DNA of 64,000 nt from Adiantum capillus-veneris. Taxonomy: Eukaryota > Streptophyta > Polypodiopsida > Polypodiales > Pteridaceae. How positions within the stretch are numbered: position 1 is the first letter of the stretch; each line of letters begins with the position of its first letter. The notes beneath the pieces were generated by a model. That model worked only from the letters and a program-made list of their open reading frames with translations, was not told the origin of the DNA and ran no database searches. The DNA is taken from assembly GCA_014529385.2 (NCBI GenBank), contig CM043944.1, positions 70,564,895-70,628,894 of the forward strand, in the 5' to 3' direction. A program made the translations under genes and the position numbers. Shown piece by piece: positions 22,892 through 34,843 of the stretch.

Positions 22892-23800
22892 TTACCCTTT
22901 GCAATGACCATCCTCTTTTGAAGCTTCAATCGTAGATGCTCTAGCTGGTTCATTGCGTAAATTTTTTTGTGGGCAAGATCGATAGCCATGTCCTTGCTCC
23001 TCACACTTAAAACATTTGTTATGCTTACGATAATGCTCTAGCTCTTCGGATGAGAGTTTTTTTCTACCTTTGTAAACACCTTTGTCCTTTTCTTTAATGT
23101 TGTTGTTGTTGTTGTTAGGATTGCCTTTGGAAGAATTTTTGCATAGCATTATTCTTCCCCTCGGGCTCATTTTTGTCCTTAATTTATGTGGGCTTAAAGT
23201 TCTTCTTAGCACCTTGTTGGAAATTAATTCTTGAAGCAACCATGGTATGGTGAATAACCGTCAAGATGGTTTTAGGCCTTTTAGAATTGATATATCCATT
23301 CATGTCTTTGGGTAGCCCGGCCCAAAACTGTTGCTTTTGCTCTCCAAATCCTACCTTTTTGTAGACAGTGGCTTTGAGATGTAGGTCCCAAAACTTGTCA
23401 ATATACTTGTGGATAGACTTATATGGAGACATCTTCAAGCTTCACCGTTTGGTGAGACCTTTATCTTCGACATCACTTGAAAGAAATTGCTCCATAATGG
23501 ATGCTCTTGAGGTTTTCTATGTCTTTGGAGCTTCTCCGTTGGCTCGTAGGCTAGCCTACCATTGACTGGTGGACTTTTGAAAGTGCATGGCAACATGTCG
23601 TAGCTTAGAGGATTTTGTACATCCCTCATCTCCAAATGCTGCATCAAATTGATGTATGAAGCTAAGACTTTGTCGGTGGCACCAAAGGTACCATTGTAGG
23701 TGAGGAAGGTGATGTTCTTTCCTCCCTCTTTGAACTTCTTGAGCTTGTTGGACCTTTTCCATGCGGCATAGGATTTTCGATGTCCTCCCCTCTTAGGCTC
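22892..23800 (-). pseudogene. gypsy-A gag with CCHC knuckle, several frameshifts
   Basis: Pieces of gag lie in three minus-strand frames. Near 23690-23560 are SFIHQFDAAFGDEGC and LRHVAMHFQKSTSQW, the capsid core. 23184-23438 gives YKSIHKYIDKFWDLHLKATV and EQKQQFWAGLPKDMNGYI. 22892-23239 holds the knuckle CFKCEEQGHGYRSC near 23005-22965. An (AAC)n-type run at about 23097-23117 encodes poly-Asn. Confidence 0.85.
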
Positions 23801-24460
23801 CTTGGAGGAGTAGCCGCTAATTCCAATTGAAGAGGAGGGTGATGAAGATGGAGAAGAAAGTGACTTGTTTCTCTCTTTTTTCTTCTTGGGAGTTATTTAT
23901 TCTCTCTTGGAATCAAGATGAGAAGAACTATGCGGCGATATTTCACTCTTTGGAGGAGTTGGAGAACTTTGTGATTGCCATCTTCTTGGAACCACATCTT
24001 CAATAGAAGTGTTTGGAGACTCACTTCTATTTCTGTCCATTGATGGAGGCTCTTCATTTGGAGCATGACATCTTCTTTTTGGAGGAAATGCATCCCCAAC
24101 TTGTTGTTGGAGCTCTTCATGCAGATTGTTCTCATCACACATAGAGAGTCGTCTTTGAGTTATCTCACTACTTGGGAAATTGGAATACTATGTGTGTGAA
24201 GTTGCTATTGAACTTCTCCTTGAAGAGCGGGATTACCCATGGCTTGTTGAAGCCTACAAACAAGATAATTCACAAACCCACGGCCATCATTAGTAGTACC
24301 ATCATGTGCAAAATCAAAGTCATCAACATTAATCCTACTCTCTTCATTATTTCCGCCAAGCTAAACAAAAATTATGTGTGTTCTTGCAAGAGACAAGAGA
24401 AAAATCCAACCTATGTAGTCTACACTAGGACCTCTCTTCCTAAGCAAGAAAAGAGTAGCC
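23801..24460 (-). other. gypsy-A leader / gag 5' region
   Basis: Between gag and the primer site, two overlapping minus-strand frames of 81 codons (about 23893-24142) are Pro/Ser- and Glu-rich (PPSMDRNRSESPNTS). This may be the gag N-terminus or leader. I do not recognise a domain. Confidence 0.4.
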
Positions 24461-24463
24461 TAT

Positions 24464-24475
24464 GCTCTGATACCA
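24464..24475 (-). promoter_or_regulatory. Primer-binding site, tRNA-Met type (gypsy-A)
   Basis: The plus strand reads GCTCTGATACCA, the reverse complement of TGGTATCAGAGC, one base from the LTR. This fixes the minus orientation of the element. Confidence 0.93.
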
Positions 24476-24476
24476 A

Positions 24477-25166
24477 TGTGATAGAATTAAGCTAGTTTCA
24501 TTAACCGTAGCAAAATTACATTAACAAGAGAAAGTGTTTCATTAAGGAGATTCCTTATGAGAAAAAATAACGTGCTTGGTTGGAGTCTATAACAAGAAAC
24601 AACATAACTTGTTAGCTTGGCATGCAAAATAACTTGAAAAAGAGATAAATATTAAGAACGACAACAATTGAGGACCGGATTTACTTGGAGAAAACAGTTG
24701 AGGATCAGATTTACTTAGAGCCAGTCCACCCTCCAAATTAATCACTTTGTATTATAACTTCTCCCATTGAGGAGACTTGTTTACAATACAATCCTTGTAT
24801 TCTTCAAAGCCCAATTGATTCCATGAAGATGGGAAGCTTCATGCACCAAAATTACACTTGGTTGGGCCTCAATCCCAAGACCTCAAACACCTTCAAAGGT
24901 GGAGATAGCTGGCGAGGAATGAGGAAAGAGAAGAAGAAGAAGAAGAAGAAGTATTTTTACAAGGAAGAAGTATTCTTCTCACATTAGTTCACTCATGAAG
25001 CATAGCATAGCATAATAATGGAGATGGATAAGAAGATGAGCATGCTTGTAAGCTTGGCACTAGCTTGGATTTGCATTCCATGGTCAAGTGTTGTTGGTGT
25101 AGGCTTCTCCACTTCCCTTTCCCTTGAGAGGGAATCTTCACACTGTGAGAATGAGTTTCCTTGAGG

Positions 25167-25217
<51 letters not shown>

Positions 25218-26085
25218 CATTAAAACCCTCTTCTTGAGCATGCTTGAAGGCTATTGGCCCTTGATGTGGGCTAGCCAATGGATGGCTCACTTCATATCAA
25301 GCAAGAGGGTTAGCATTGTGACAAGTGTCCTTCATTCCCTCTTTGAGAAGAGAGATTAATTCTTTAAGTAAATAAAGATAAATTCTTATTGGCTCTCAAG
25401 GTGGGATATCCGATGAGATTCAAGCTAGATCATGGAAGGCTCAACCCTCATTGGTCCCCCTGGTAGACTACCCAATAGGATCAAAGCGTGCTCATGTGGG
25501 ACTCTATTCTTATTGGTTCTCTTTGTGGGCTATCCACCAATGAGATTTAAGCTTGTTCAAGACATGCTTAATTCTCATTGGTTCTTCAAGATGGCTATCC
25601 AATAGGCAGGCTTGCTTGGGGGCAACATATCTAGGTGTAGGACATGTGTCCTTTATCCCTTAAGTGAAAGGGGTGACTTCTAATGTGTGTGAGTATCCTC
25701 TCTCTCATCTCCCTATAAGAGGGGCTCGCCCCATGCAAGTAAGGGGTGCAACCTGGCCACATGGGTGTCCAAAGCAACCTTATATATCATATTGAATGGT
25801 CTTGAATACCTAGAGTTGGCAATAGACTTTCCCTTTAATCCTAAGACTAATGGACTCTAGCACTACACTTTGGAGGCTTAATGAAGCTTACCCTAAGGCT
25901 ATTTAAAGCTTCATTCAGTTCATATTTCTCTTTGATAGACTATCTCTCCTCTTGGTCCCCTATTGAGATAAGTCCAGTAGCACATATTAATATTCCGACT
26001 CTTGCTCCATTTATCTTTCCATTTTATATGGCCAGTTTAATATGAGAAAATCATTGGAGAAAGTTCAATATTAGATTTTATGACA
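24477..26085 (-). repeat. Right LTR (5' LTR) of gypsy-A
   Basis: 1609 bp, tgtgatag...atgaca. It aligns collinearly with the two parts of the left LTR. It holds a GAAGAAG run near 24930 and a (GA)n tract at 25169-25214. The duplicated gataa follows at 26086-26090. Confidence 0.93.
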
Positions 26086-26520
26086 GATAATGTTATAATC
26101 ATGCTTGTTCTATGTGTAGATTGAGGAGTGCCCTTTGCTCATACTTTGCAAGATGAACAAAAGCTCATGATTGTTCTTGAAAACGTTTTCCTGCATAGTG
26201 GTTTGATGGTGTATGCCTCATAAGCAAAGCTTATTCTAGTGAAAAATCTCAACAGAGAGAAACCATGCATTCTATATAATAAATAGCCACTCTAAGTGGT
26301 AGAAAGTTTCAAAGGCTTGGCCTTTAGGTTCCACCAATAACAAGTTGCATGAATGTTCTATGTATTTCCTTGAAGTTGTGATAGAGCTACTAGCATTCAG
26401 CTATATGTGCTTTCAAGAAGATATAGAATGTTAGAATCTTAAGAAATATCTTTTCAAAACCTTGGTCACTCTTACACTTCTTTATAGGAATCATGGGGTT
26501 TAGTAATCTTTAAATGTGAG
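26086..26520 (+). pseudogene. LINE reverse transcriptase relic, 3' part
   Basis: Directly after the gypsy-A LTR the relic from 7161 resumes: VIIMLVLCVD followed by a stop where the second catalytic Asp of the (Y/V)-x-DD motif is expected. FAHTLQDEQKLMIVL, LHSGLMVYAS, NLNREKPCILYNK and VVESFK follow, the usual order downstream of the LINE active site. Many stops are present. Homology fades after about 26520; the true 3' end and poly-A tail are not clear. Confidence 0.7.
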
Positions 26521-27837
26521 GAAAAAAACTCAAAATACGTGAAAAAGAAATTATTGAACTTTTGTTAAATGCAAGATATCAACAAGGTGGTTCAAAGGAT
26601 GGCTAGTAATAAAGTTACTTCATGATGCATCACTAGAAACCCCAAATCAATGAGGCTTCATGAGGTTGTTGATGCACATACCCTCTAAGTTATCAATCTA
26701 ATTATCTCTTACCCAGCTAGTGGAAACTATACCTGCATATGGGAGTCTACACTACACCAATGGCAATGATTGCTTAATCTACTCTATCTAGCTACACAAC
26801 TCATAAGGAGGGTATCTAAGGTAAAAATACCTCTTCTCAATCCTAAATCAATCCTACTCAATCTACAATCAACAAAGCAGCAATCACATCAATCAAGCAT
26901 ATAATGTACAAAGATTCACACGTAAACACCAAAAAGCACACATACAATCAATGGAGGGAGAAATTTTCTCTATACACACACAAGCATACAATTTGCAATG
27001 TGAGAAAGAAAGAGTGCACACACTCAATAGAGAATAGAATATCATAGATAAGGAGAGAAGATCTTCATCGACTCAACATAGAGTACAAACTAAGATTGCA
27101 AGGTATGGAAGCTTGATCTTGATGCTAATGAGAGGGCAGATCTCCTTTAGAGTTTAGGTCAAGGAACACTTTTTCATTCTACAAAGAAATATCTATGCTT
27201 AAGGCTTCAAAGTAGTTTTCTAACTCGATAACTATTAAAACAACTTAGTCTAGGCAAAAAACAAGATCTTGGAAGAGATACCAATTTTGAACACATAGGA
27301 GGCTATCATCACATCTGGTTGCACCATTTGAATTCTCAATTAATACTACAAGAAATATGTGCAATGTTTGGGCGATGCCCATAACACCTTTTATCTAAGT
27401 ATCTATGATCAATAGCTCCAATGAGGGCACAAACTTTTATAGTTCCTATACTCGTTATCCTCATTCCAAAAAAAGTATTACATGACCATATGGGTTTTAG
27501 GTTTCCCCATAAGCTGGTGCTACTTTCAATCTACCAACACAAGGTATTTTTGGTTTACATCCAAAACTTGGGTTTAGGTTTACCCACATGAGAACTGGTT
27601 TACAAATCAGTGACAATGGACTGAGAACAGACCATGATAGAGTTCAACAGACCACATCAAATAATGATTCAAACCCCCCCCCCCCTCTTTTTGACACAGG
27701 TGTGTGTGTACTTCTCTTAGACAACCATCAGAATCGAAACAATAAGAACTTGACCAAACATACACTTTTGGGAGGTCTTACCACTTTTTATGTGGCAGTG
27801 TCTATAACTCGTAGAGCTTTGACTCTACAATAACTGA
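26521..27837. other. No recognisable gene
   Basis: AT-rich with only short open frames. An 11-base C run lies at 27677-27687. No LTR partner for the element at 28433-28720 is visible here. Confidence 0.5.
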
Positions 27838-28431
27838 CTATTGACAACCTAAAACAAGGCTTTGATAAAAAAAAATATGATGGCTTTGACAAAAGACAAA
27901 AACCATATTAAACCTATCACACGGGACTTTGAATTTCACATATGTTGATGTACCAACTCGTTGAAGCAAACCTTTAATTTTGGTACTCAAAACAAACAAT
28001 TTGAAGAGACTTGGCTTTCTTTTCTGATGAACTTTAATTTTGAGAGTCTTACAAGGACTGAGGTCTAATGTTCTCTTTAAATATAGATGAAAAAGTTTTG
28101 TGCATAGATACCTCAAGAAAGAGTCGACACCTTGCTCTGTCTCCACTTTACGTTTTGATAGAGTTGGTAACCACATAGCCAAAATGGAACTTCGATGCTT
28201 GTGCTCATTTGCAGCTTGATTTTTAGGCATACAAATCTTTTCCATACTATATACGACATTTTGAGAATCCCTTGGTTAGTTTGCATGCACCACACATGGC
28301 ATTTTAATATGCCATGCCCGGGCTTAGTGCACCGTTTGGGCTTTGTTACACCCGCCACAACAAAAGAATTGCATTTTGAGAGGCTAGGCCCATCACCTCC
28401 TTAAAGCTCTGCTTGCTTGGCTCTGATACCA
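27838..28431 (-). other. Interior of a truncated LTR element (5' part), unidentified frame
   Basis: This lies inside, relative to the primer site at 28420-28431, and so should be leader or gag of the element whose 5' LTR is 28433-28720. A 135-codon minus-strand frame (27838-28245) is open but shows no capsid or knuckle motif. The opposite LTR is not seen, so the element is probably truncated. Confidence 0.4.
28420..28431 (-). promoter_or_regulatory. Primer-binding site, tRNA-Met type (lone LTR)
   Basis: GCTCTGATACCA on the plus strand, one base before an LTR starting tgttaggg. Confidence 0.85.
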
Positions 28432-28432
28432 C

Positions 28433-28720
28433 TGTTAGGGATGCAAGCTATGGTGGATGCCAATGAGGTGTTTCCATGGAGAGATGGGGTGAGCATGTAG
28501 AAGAAAAAGGAAAGGGCAAAAATGAGAAGAGCTTCGACAAAAAAAAAGAACACGCTAATATTGATTGAAAGAAAGTTTTACATATATAAAAGTGACCTAG
28601 CCACCATGCAATCTCCACTTAAGGGTGGCTCATATAACTGAGTGTATTTGCATGCCATAAAGCATGCTCTCACAGGAAATGGGCTGGCTAGGTCTTTAAC
28701 CTTCCCACAACATTCCTACA
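28433..28720 (-). repeat. Lone LTR (5' LTR of a minus-strand element)
   Basis: 288 bp, beginning tgttaggg and ending cattcctaca, adjacent to a tRNA-Met primer site. TG...CA ends and position define it. The plus strand contains acatatataaaagtg at about 28580. I see no second copy in the window. Confidence 0.7.
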
Positions 28721-30302
28721 ATACTTAAAAAATAGGTCGGATAAAGCTCACAGTGATACATTTAGACTTGATATAGCCATATCATGATTTTTTATAATCC
28801 ACTTTGTCCATGATTATCCCATTTTATCATGGTTGACCAAGATTTGACTATTTTGACTAAGGTTGACCAAAGCCCTAGTTGGCATGTGTGTACTTATTGA
28901 TGCACAACTCCCCCCTTTCTACTGAGTGTTTGTCCCATGAAACTCCTTTAAATAGGGTGTTCAATGTGAAATGGGTAATGGTAGGGTAGTTGAAACTGAG
29001 TGGCCAAGGAATAACGTGGTTTCTTGAGAGAGGGTTATTAGGTGGTTTCTTGAGAGAGGGTTATTAAAAGATAAAAAAACAGATGATGGCTAACCATGCA
29101 AGGCTTATTTGAGCTGCTTGAAATTCAAATGCAATGAAGCATCAAAGATTAAGGCATAGCATTTTGTCTGTTGACTAAACCTTTACATAATTAGATGCCC
29201 TTTAGTAGTTTCAAAGCTCTGGTGTAGAAAGGTAATGCAGTTCGTGTGTGGAGGGAGTTGAAAGCACCGATCAATCGCAAGATGGTCCAATGAAGAGCCT
29301 GCCATGGGAAGTGACCCTAACTAATTCATCGTTAGTTGTTCTTGAAGTGGTGAAAGCTACCAATGTGTTTATGCATAGAAGCTTTCTATTGGTATGTATA
29401 TGTGCTTGTTGTGGTTAGTTAGCTTTTGCAGCTTGGTGAAGCAATTGGATGTTGAAGAGGCTAATGAGAAACACATCCCCATCATAGCTGGGAGGTATTT
29501 TTATAGGGAATGGTCCTTTCTCTTGATTGGAATATGCCTTGGAAGTATTGGTGCATGCAACACCCCTTGTCAAGACTCGTCCATGTGTTGACCAGTAAAG
29601 GCACTCTCCTTTAGTAAAAACCTAAAGAAAATGAATAAGATGTAGGGAAAAACCTAGTAATGAAAATATCATCTTTTTTTGGTCATTAAAGCCAAGTGCC
29701 TTTAATAATTGGTGCATGTGCATGGTTCACACTAATAAAAGAATGCCTAATGCATGTGTATGATCTAGTGAGATGCCCTATTATGCATACTTAGAGACTA
29801 TGCAATAAGAATAGTAGGCAATGAGAGAAAATAGTGTGATGGGTTCTCTAAGGAAATTATGTAGCACACACACTAAAGCATCGTAAAAGGCTAGGACATG
29901 TCCAAAGAGGGCTGTTTTGTAGAGGTTGCTTTACTCAATTGTCACATTGCACAATTTTATGGGTATACTCTACCATCTCTGTTAGACTCTTTCTTAGACT
30001 TAGACTCTTATGCTCATCTTTTGCAACATGAGTGACACAAGCTACATATACTCAACTCTTCAACAAGCTAAAATCACACCAAAAGATTTCATTATTATTT
30101 GCATTTATATGCCATGCTAGAATTTTAGCTTTTCCACCATAATCAAAATGCCAATAGTTCGTACTAGAGGCTATCCAATTTCACCAAACTTTAAATCTAA
30201 CACTAATATTTCCCTTATTGCGATTGCACCAAAAATTATAATCATCATATGTCAATAGCCTTCATCTAGCTCTTTAAGGGTTGGTCATTAGAAATAAAAA
30301 CC
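28721..30302. other. No recognisable gene
   Basis: A perfect direct duplication of about 28 bp (ggtttcttgagagagggtta) occurs at about 29019-29068. Otherwise AT-rich with short open frames only. Confidence 0.5.
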
Positions 30303-30621
30303 TGTTGGGAATTGGATCGTGCTAGCTAGGGTGGATGAAAGATAAACATCGTGCACACAAGTGAGTGTATATTGGCTAGATTATAACTCAAGAAAATTAG
30401 GTTCCAAGATCAATTAACTTGGACTCATAAACACGATCTTGACTATTTGCTAAGCCATCACGAGCTCCCCATAAACAAGGGAGATGTAATGCAAAATAGA
30501 CTTATGTTTATTCATTCATGAGATGAGCTTTAAGTAGCTCTATAGCCTTGCACCACTTCATGTAGGATAACTCCTTCTGTTCACTCCTTGACTCATATTC
30601 TAGGACAAAGCTCACACTGTA
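30303..30621 (-). repeat. Left LTR (3' LTR) of the second gag-only element
   Basis: It starts tgttgggaattgg. Its far end (cactgtatga) is mutated relative to the expected actttaca. Confidence 0.85.
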
Positions 30622-31880
30622 TGATCCTCCCCTGGAGGTTTGATTAGGAAGATACTGAAGGAAATTGACATCTCTGGCACACTCCAATCCAGGTGCAAAA
30701 GAACATCTCCAATCCAGGAGACCATCCCCAATCTAGGAGACAAACTATCTCTAATTCAAAAGATACTCAAACACCTCCCCTCAAGCAGATGTATAAAATT
30801 GAGACCAAGCTACTCCAAGCTATCTCCAAACAACTACAATTGATAGGGAAAGGCAAAACAAAAAAGCTAGAGAATGTTGTCGTAGACTAGAAGGCTACTG
30901 CTGTCTTCTTCTTCATATTCATCTTTGTCTTCTTCTGCCAAATAGACTTTCGGCCTTGGATTTCTGTTGGTGCTTCCTATGTTCTTTGTCTTCATGATCT
31001 TCAAATTTCATTTTATGGGCTCCATGTATGTACTCGAGGCAAGTGAGTGAGAGGTAGAGAGAGAGAAATTCTCTTGTGAATCTTGAAAATCTTCTTTGAT
31101 GCCGCTTGATTCTCTGCACTAGAATGTTGCTCTTGCTTGTTTGAGAAATCCCTTTTTTTTAATGCTTAGGTGTGCTTTTGAATGCCTCTTGGGAAGGGGT
31201 GAAGGTACGAAACCTTTTGTTTGCATTGGGGTGGGACTAGCCATTCAACAAGGACAAAAGACATTTAGCTCCAAAAATAAAATAAAAAAATACGTTGAAT
31301 GTGGGTGACCCATTGTGTGGCAAATGTTACTCATAGAAGACGGAGCAGTGTGATGCAAGCAAGGGGTGATGACACGGATTTAGGAAGTGGGACCGCAGGC
31401 GAGTAGTTGATGAAGACCCGAGTTCAATTGCTCAGCTGTTTAAGGAGTGGTTTGCTATGTGCAGTGACTCTAAGGATGTTGATGTTAGTAGCACTACCCA
31501 CACGCAGAGAGTAGCGGGCCAGAAGGGGAGGGCTACTAGCGGCTAGGAGGGTCCCGACGTTCTCCGCAGGTGCATATGGATGATGGGCAATGGTTTGAGC
31601 ACGGGCGACTGTCGATAGTGTCAAGCCTCTGAAGATGGAGCCAAAAGAAGATGACGGCGGGCTAAGGCCAAAGGGATTAAGGGTGACAGTGAGGGTAGCC
31701 GAGAGCGATGGTTAGGGGCTTGAGATTGCAAGCGGGTTTGGCTACAAGCAACAGATCGGCAGGTGTTTAAGCGTGATGATGATTGAGCGTGGTCTACGAA
31801 TCAGACCTTTACATTAAGATATAGTTGACCTGCTGCTGAAATCGATCCAGTGGGGGCCCTCCTTGGGTGTGACCTCTTAA

Positions 31881-33190
31881 CACTAGTTTGGTACCAAAAA
31901 GGACACTTTAGTGTCTTTTTTTCACAAATTTTAAAAAAATGCTACATGAAATATAGAAAAAATCTCAAGAAATGCTTTCACAAACTTATAAAATACTATG
32001 TAAAGTATCTGTAAGAATTATAATCGGTCACTTTTGTACAAAACCTCAATAGTAACTACACTCATCAAAAGCACCCACGCAAAACAACAGTCGATATTTT
32101 ACTAAAACTCATACTCTAGTCTAAGAAAAAAATGATCATGCAATAATCCATGGTAACTATTTATATATGTGTTTGACATTTTTGTAGATGTCATGAGAAT
32201 TGTTTTTTTATATATGACTAGAAATAAATATAGAAAGTCATATGGGCCAAATCTGCAATGTTTACGAATTCAATTAACGAACACACACAACATTTATTTG
32301 ATCTAAATTTGCAATGTCATATGATGCGTATATACTAATATATGACTCCATTACATAAGGTGATACTATTTAATGGTTATGCAAACCACACTTAGTCATT
32401 TATATCATATCCCAAAAATATGCTTGATGTAATTCTTTGTTTTAATTTATCAAATATTAGCCTTAAAATAAAGTCCACTTTTGGATTTTTCTATTCATCT
32501 CACTTATTTGTATACAAATACCTCATATGGACACAATTGGGGAGTCTATGTACACACTTTCATTAGTTTTTCATAGCAATGACTTTTTTGGAAAAAAAAA
32601 TTAAGCACTATAAATTTTTTTAGATGAGCTTAAATTGCAAGATACTTGTGAGTTTGAATTCAAACCTTGAAAAATGCTTAGTTGATGGATATTGGCCTAT
32701 AGATATATTATAGACCATAAACTTTATCCCATAACCTCATCATGTTAATGAAAGAGGTTTTAAGAGATCAAAGTTTCCCTCTTTCTCAGTGTTTTCAATG
32801 TTTGGGTTTTTTTATTATAACAAAAACCTAGTCTCATAACTAAGTTATGAAGCTCACTTTCTTGCTATAATTTTTTCATGTCCATACACCTTTATATCTA
32901 TGAAAAATCTTATTTGATGAGAAGTTATATTCAATTCATGGAATTTTTTGTAAAATTGCACTAAATTTTCATGATTTTTTATCTTAAAATTTATTACCAT
33001 AATCCTAATTTGGTGTTTATTTTGGAAAAATTAAATTTTTGCTATGTTCTTTACCTCATTACTGACCTAAGGTATGAATGTGAGCTATAAATATTTTCTC
33101 TAGCTTCACTAAATAATTATGACAAGTTGCTAGAAAAACAGGACACTTTAGTGTCTCAGGACACTTGAGTGTCCGATTACGAAACTAGTG
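31881..33190. mobile_element. Non-coding DNA transposon at a TTAA site, copy 2
   Basis: Inverted ends CACTAGTTTGGTA and (near the right end) ACGAAACTAGTG bound 1310 bp, flanked by TTAA at 31877-31880 and 33191-33194. Subterminal palindromes GACACTTTAGTGTC (left, and again near 33144) and GACACTTGAGTGTC (right) match the arrangement in copy 1 at 18903-20178. The AT-rich interior has no coding frame and little obvious similarity to copy 1, so only the ends and subterminal motifs are shared. Confidence 0.83.
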
Positions 33191-33300
33191 TTAAAGGGTT
33201 TGACTATACTCCTAAAGTAGGATATTCCCACACACCAGCTTTGAAATTCCAGGTAAAGGTTGTGAGTTTAGGTGAGCATTAAAGAACTCAAAACCACACA

Positions 33301-33316
33301 CACACACACACACAAA
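33301..33316. repeat. Short CA repeat
   Basis: An (AC)n run in the leader of the second gag-only element. Confidence 0.7.
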
Positions 33317-33823
33317 CGGTGGAATTGCTTACAAAAAATTCAGAGCACAAAATAACACACTTCGCAAGTGTGTTATTTAACTTTGCAAGTTACTTAATAT
33401 GCTAGAGTCCTCCAAATGCAAAGGTTAGGGACTCAATGAGAATCCCTTGAGCAACTCTTCTTCCACATACAATTAATGCGATGGTTTGAGGCTTAAGTAG
33501 AAAGTAATTAATAAACTAAAATCATACAAAATCACTCACTAAATGCAAATGCAATGAAATACGCACTAATTCTCCTTGTGTTATCCTAACAATGTGGTTA
33601 GTGACACATCCTCAATGAGGGTACATATCCCGTCATTATCAAACCTCCAAAGGGGTTAGTGCGGCCTAATATGCAGTGCAAGGGTGGTTAATTAACGACC
33701 ACAATTAGCAAAACGGGAAGTGCTAAGGTGACCTAGCATAGGAAAAAGATTAAAAGATGCTAATTACCAACAATAAAGGGCTAACAACAATCCTAGCTAG
33801 CACATTGTAGCTCTTATACCACT

Positions 33824-34144
33824 TGTTGGGAATGGGATCGTGCTAGCTAGGGTAAATGAAAGATAAACATAGTGCACACAAATGAGTGTGTATTGGCTAG
33901 ATTATCACTCAAGCGAATTAGGTTCCAAGATCAATTAACTTGGATTCATAAACATGATTTTGACTATTTGCTAAGCCATCACGAGCTCCCCATAAACAAG
34001 GGAGATGTAATGCAAACTTGACTTATGTTTATTCATTCATGAAATGAGCTTTAAGTAGCTCTACAGCCTTGCACCACTGCATGTGGGATAATTCCTTCTC
34101 TTCACTCCTTGACTCATATTCTACAACAAAGCTCACACTTTACA
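33824..34144 (-). repeat. Right LTR (5' LTR) of the second gag-only element
   Basis: It starts tgttgggaatggg and ends actttaca, next to the primer site at 33810-33821. Confidence 0.87.
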
Positions 34145-34784
34145 AACCCACCTCTTTAGGGCTACTTCTTTATCTCCTCCAATTTAGTCAAAAAGGGAAT
34201 CAACCTTACTATCCTTGATTGAAGGACTTCCTTGTATAATCGGAGCCGGAGCCATAGAGCTACTCAAGGCACTCCATTCTACCACTTTCATTTTATTGTT
34301 TTGAGCCCTTGAACTCTGTATAAAAACTTTGATGCACTTTTTTTAGCTCTATTCAAATTAGTTAGAGAGGATGAACACTTTTATTGCTAGTTGATATGTG
34401 GATGTCTTGCATACAAACAATAAGATAACTAATTATCCCAAACCCAAGAATGGACGTGTAGGACACTTTTCTTAAGCTTGTTTTTTACTTTGTGGGATAG
34501 ATATGGCTCAAAGGAATGGTTCCAATTTGAAGTAGTGGTGGAGAATGAGCTCAAAAATAAATTCAATGTTGTAGAATCTATTATTCCTTGTTGTAGGCAT
34601 GAAATTGGGAAACTCATTTTTGCATTTTCATCTCACCGATTTTTCTCTGCCTTCTTCTTTGTCACCAATGCTAAACCTCCTCTTTGCTTGTAGATCTGAA
34701 CATATATGCCTGATACAATCACTCATTGACATTCCTCCATGCTTCTAGAATACAAAGGTATGTTTTCTTTTGCAATATTTACGA

Positions 34785-34843
<59 letters not shown>

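Larger units (their letters stand above)
7162..26085 (-). mobile_element. Ty3/gypsy LTR retrotransposon (gypsy-A), minus strand, carrying nested insertions
   Basis: The element is bounded by two LTRs that read tgtga...atgaca on the plus strand (left 7162-8094 plus 17187-17912; right 24477-26085), with the 5-bp duplication gataa at 7157-7161 and 26086-26090. A tRNA-Met primer site sits on the minus strand beside the right LTR. Minus-strand remnants run gag, protease, RT, RNase H, integrase, which is the Ty3/gypsy order. Without insertions the element is about 8.5-9.8 kb, depending on whether the TTAA transposon is also removed. By eye the LTRs differ at roughly 8% of sites over the first 230 bp. 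Every coding domain is broken. It inserted into a LINE relic, and later received the gag-only element (8095-17181) and a TTAA transposon (18903-20178). Confidence 0.9.
30303..34144 (-). mobile_element. Second member of the gag-only LTR family, minus strand
   Basis: LTRs at 30303-30621 and 33824-34144 are reverse-complement relatives of the 322-bp LTR at 16860-17181 (shared cgtgctagctagg, ggttccaagat, tttattcattcatga and gacaaagctcaca blocks). A degraded tRNA-Met primer site, gctcttatacca, lies at 33810-33821. The purine tract is at 30622-30645 on the minus strand. After removal of the TTAA transposon (31881-33190) the interior is only about 1.9 kb, with no pol. A short acidic/Lys-rich minus frame around 30890-31120 may be the gag tail. 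The flanks show an imperfect duplication (aaacc on the left, aaccc on the right). Its LTRs are clearly more diverged from each other than those of the first copy. Confidence 0.82.

Noticed and set aside
30303-30621. Solo LTR
   Set aside because: A matching LTR at 33824-34144 with an adjacent primer site shows it is one end of a complete, though internally reduced, element.
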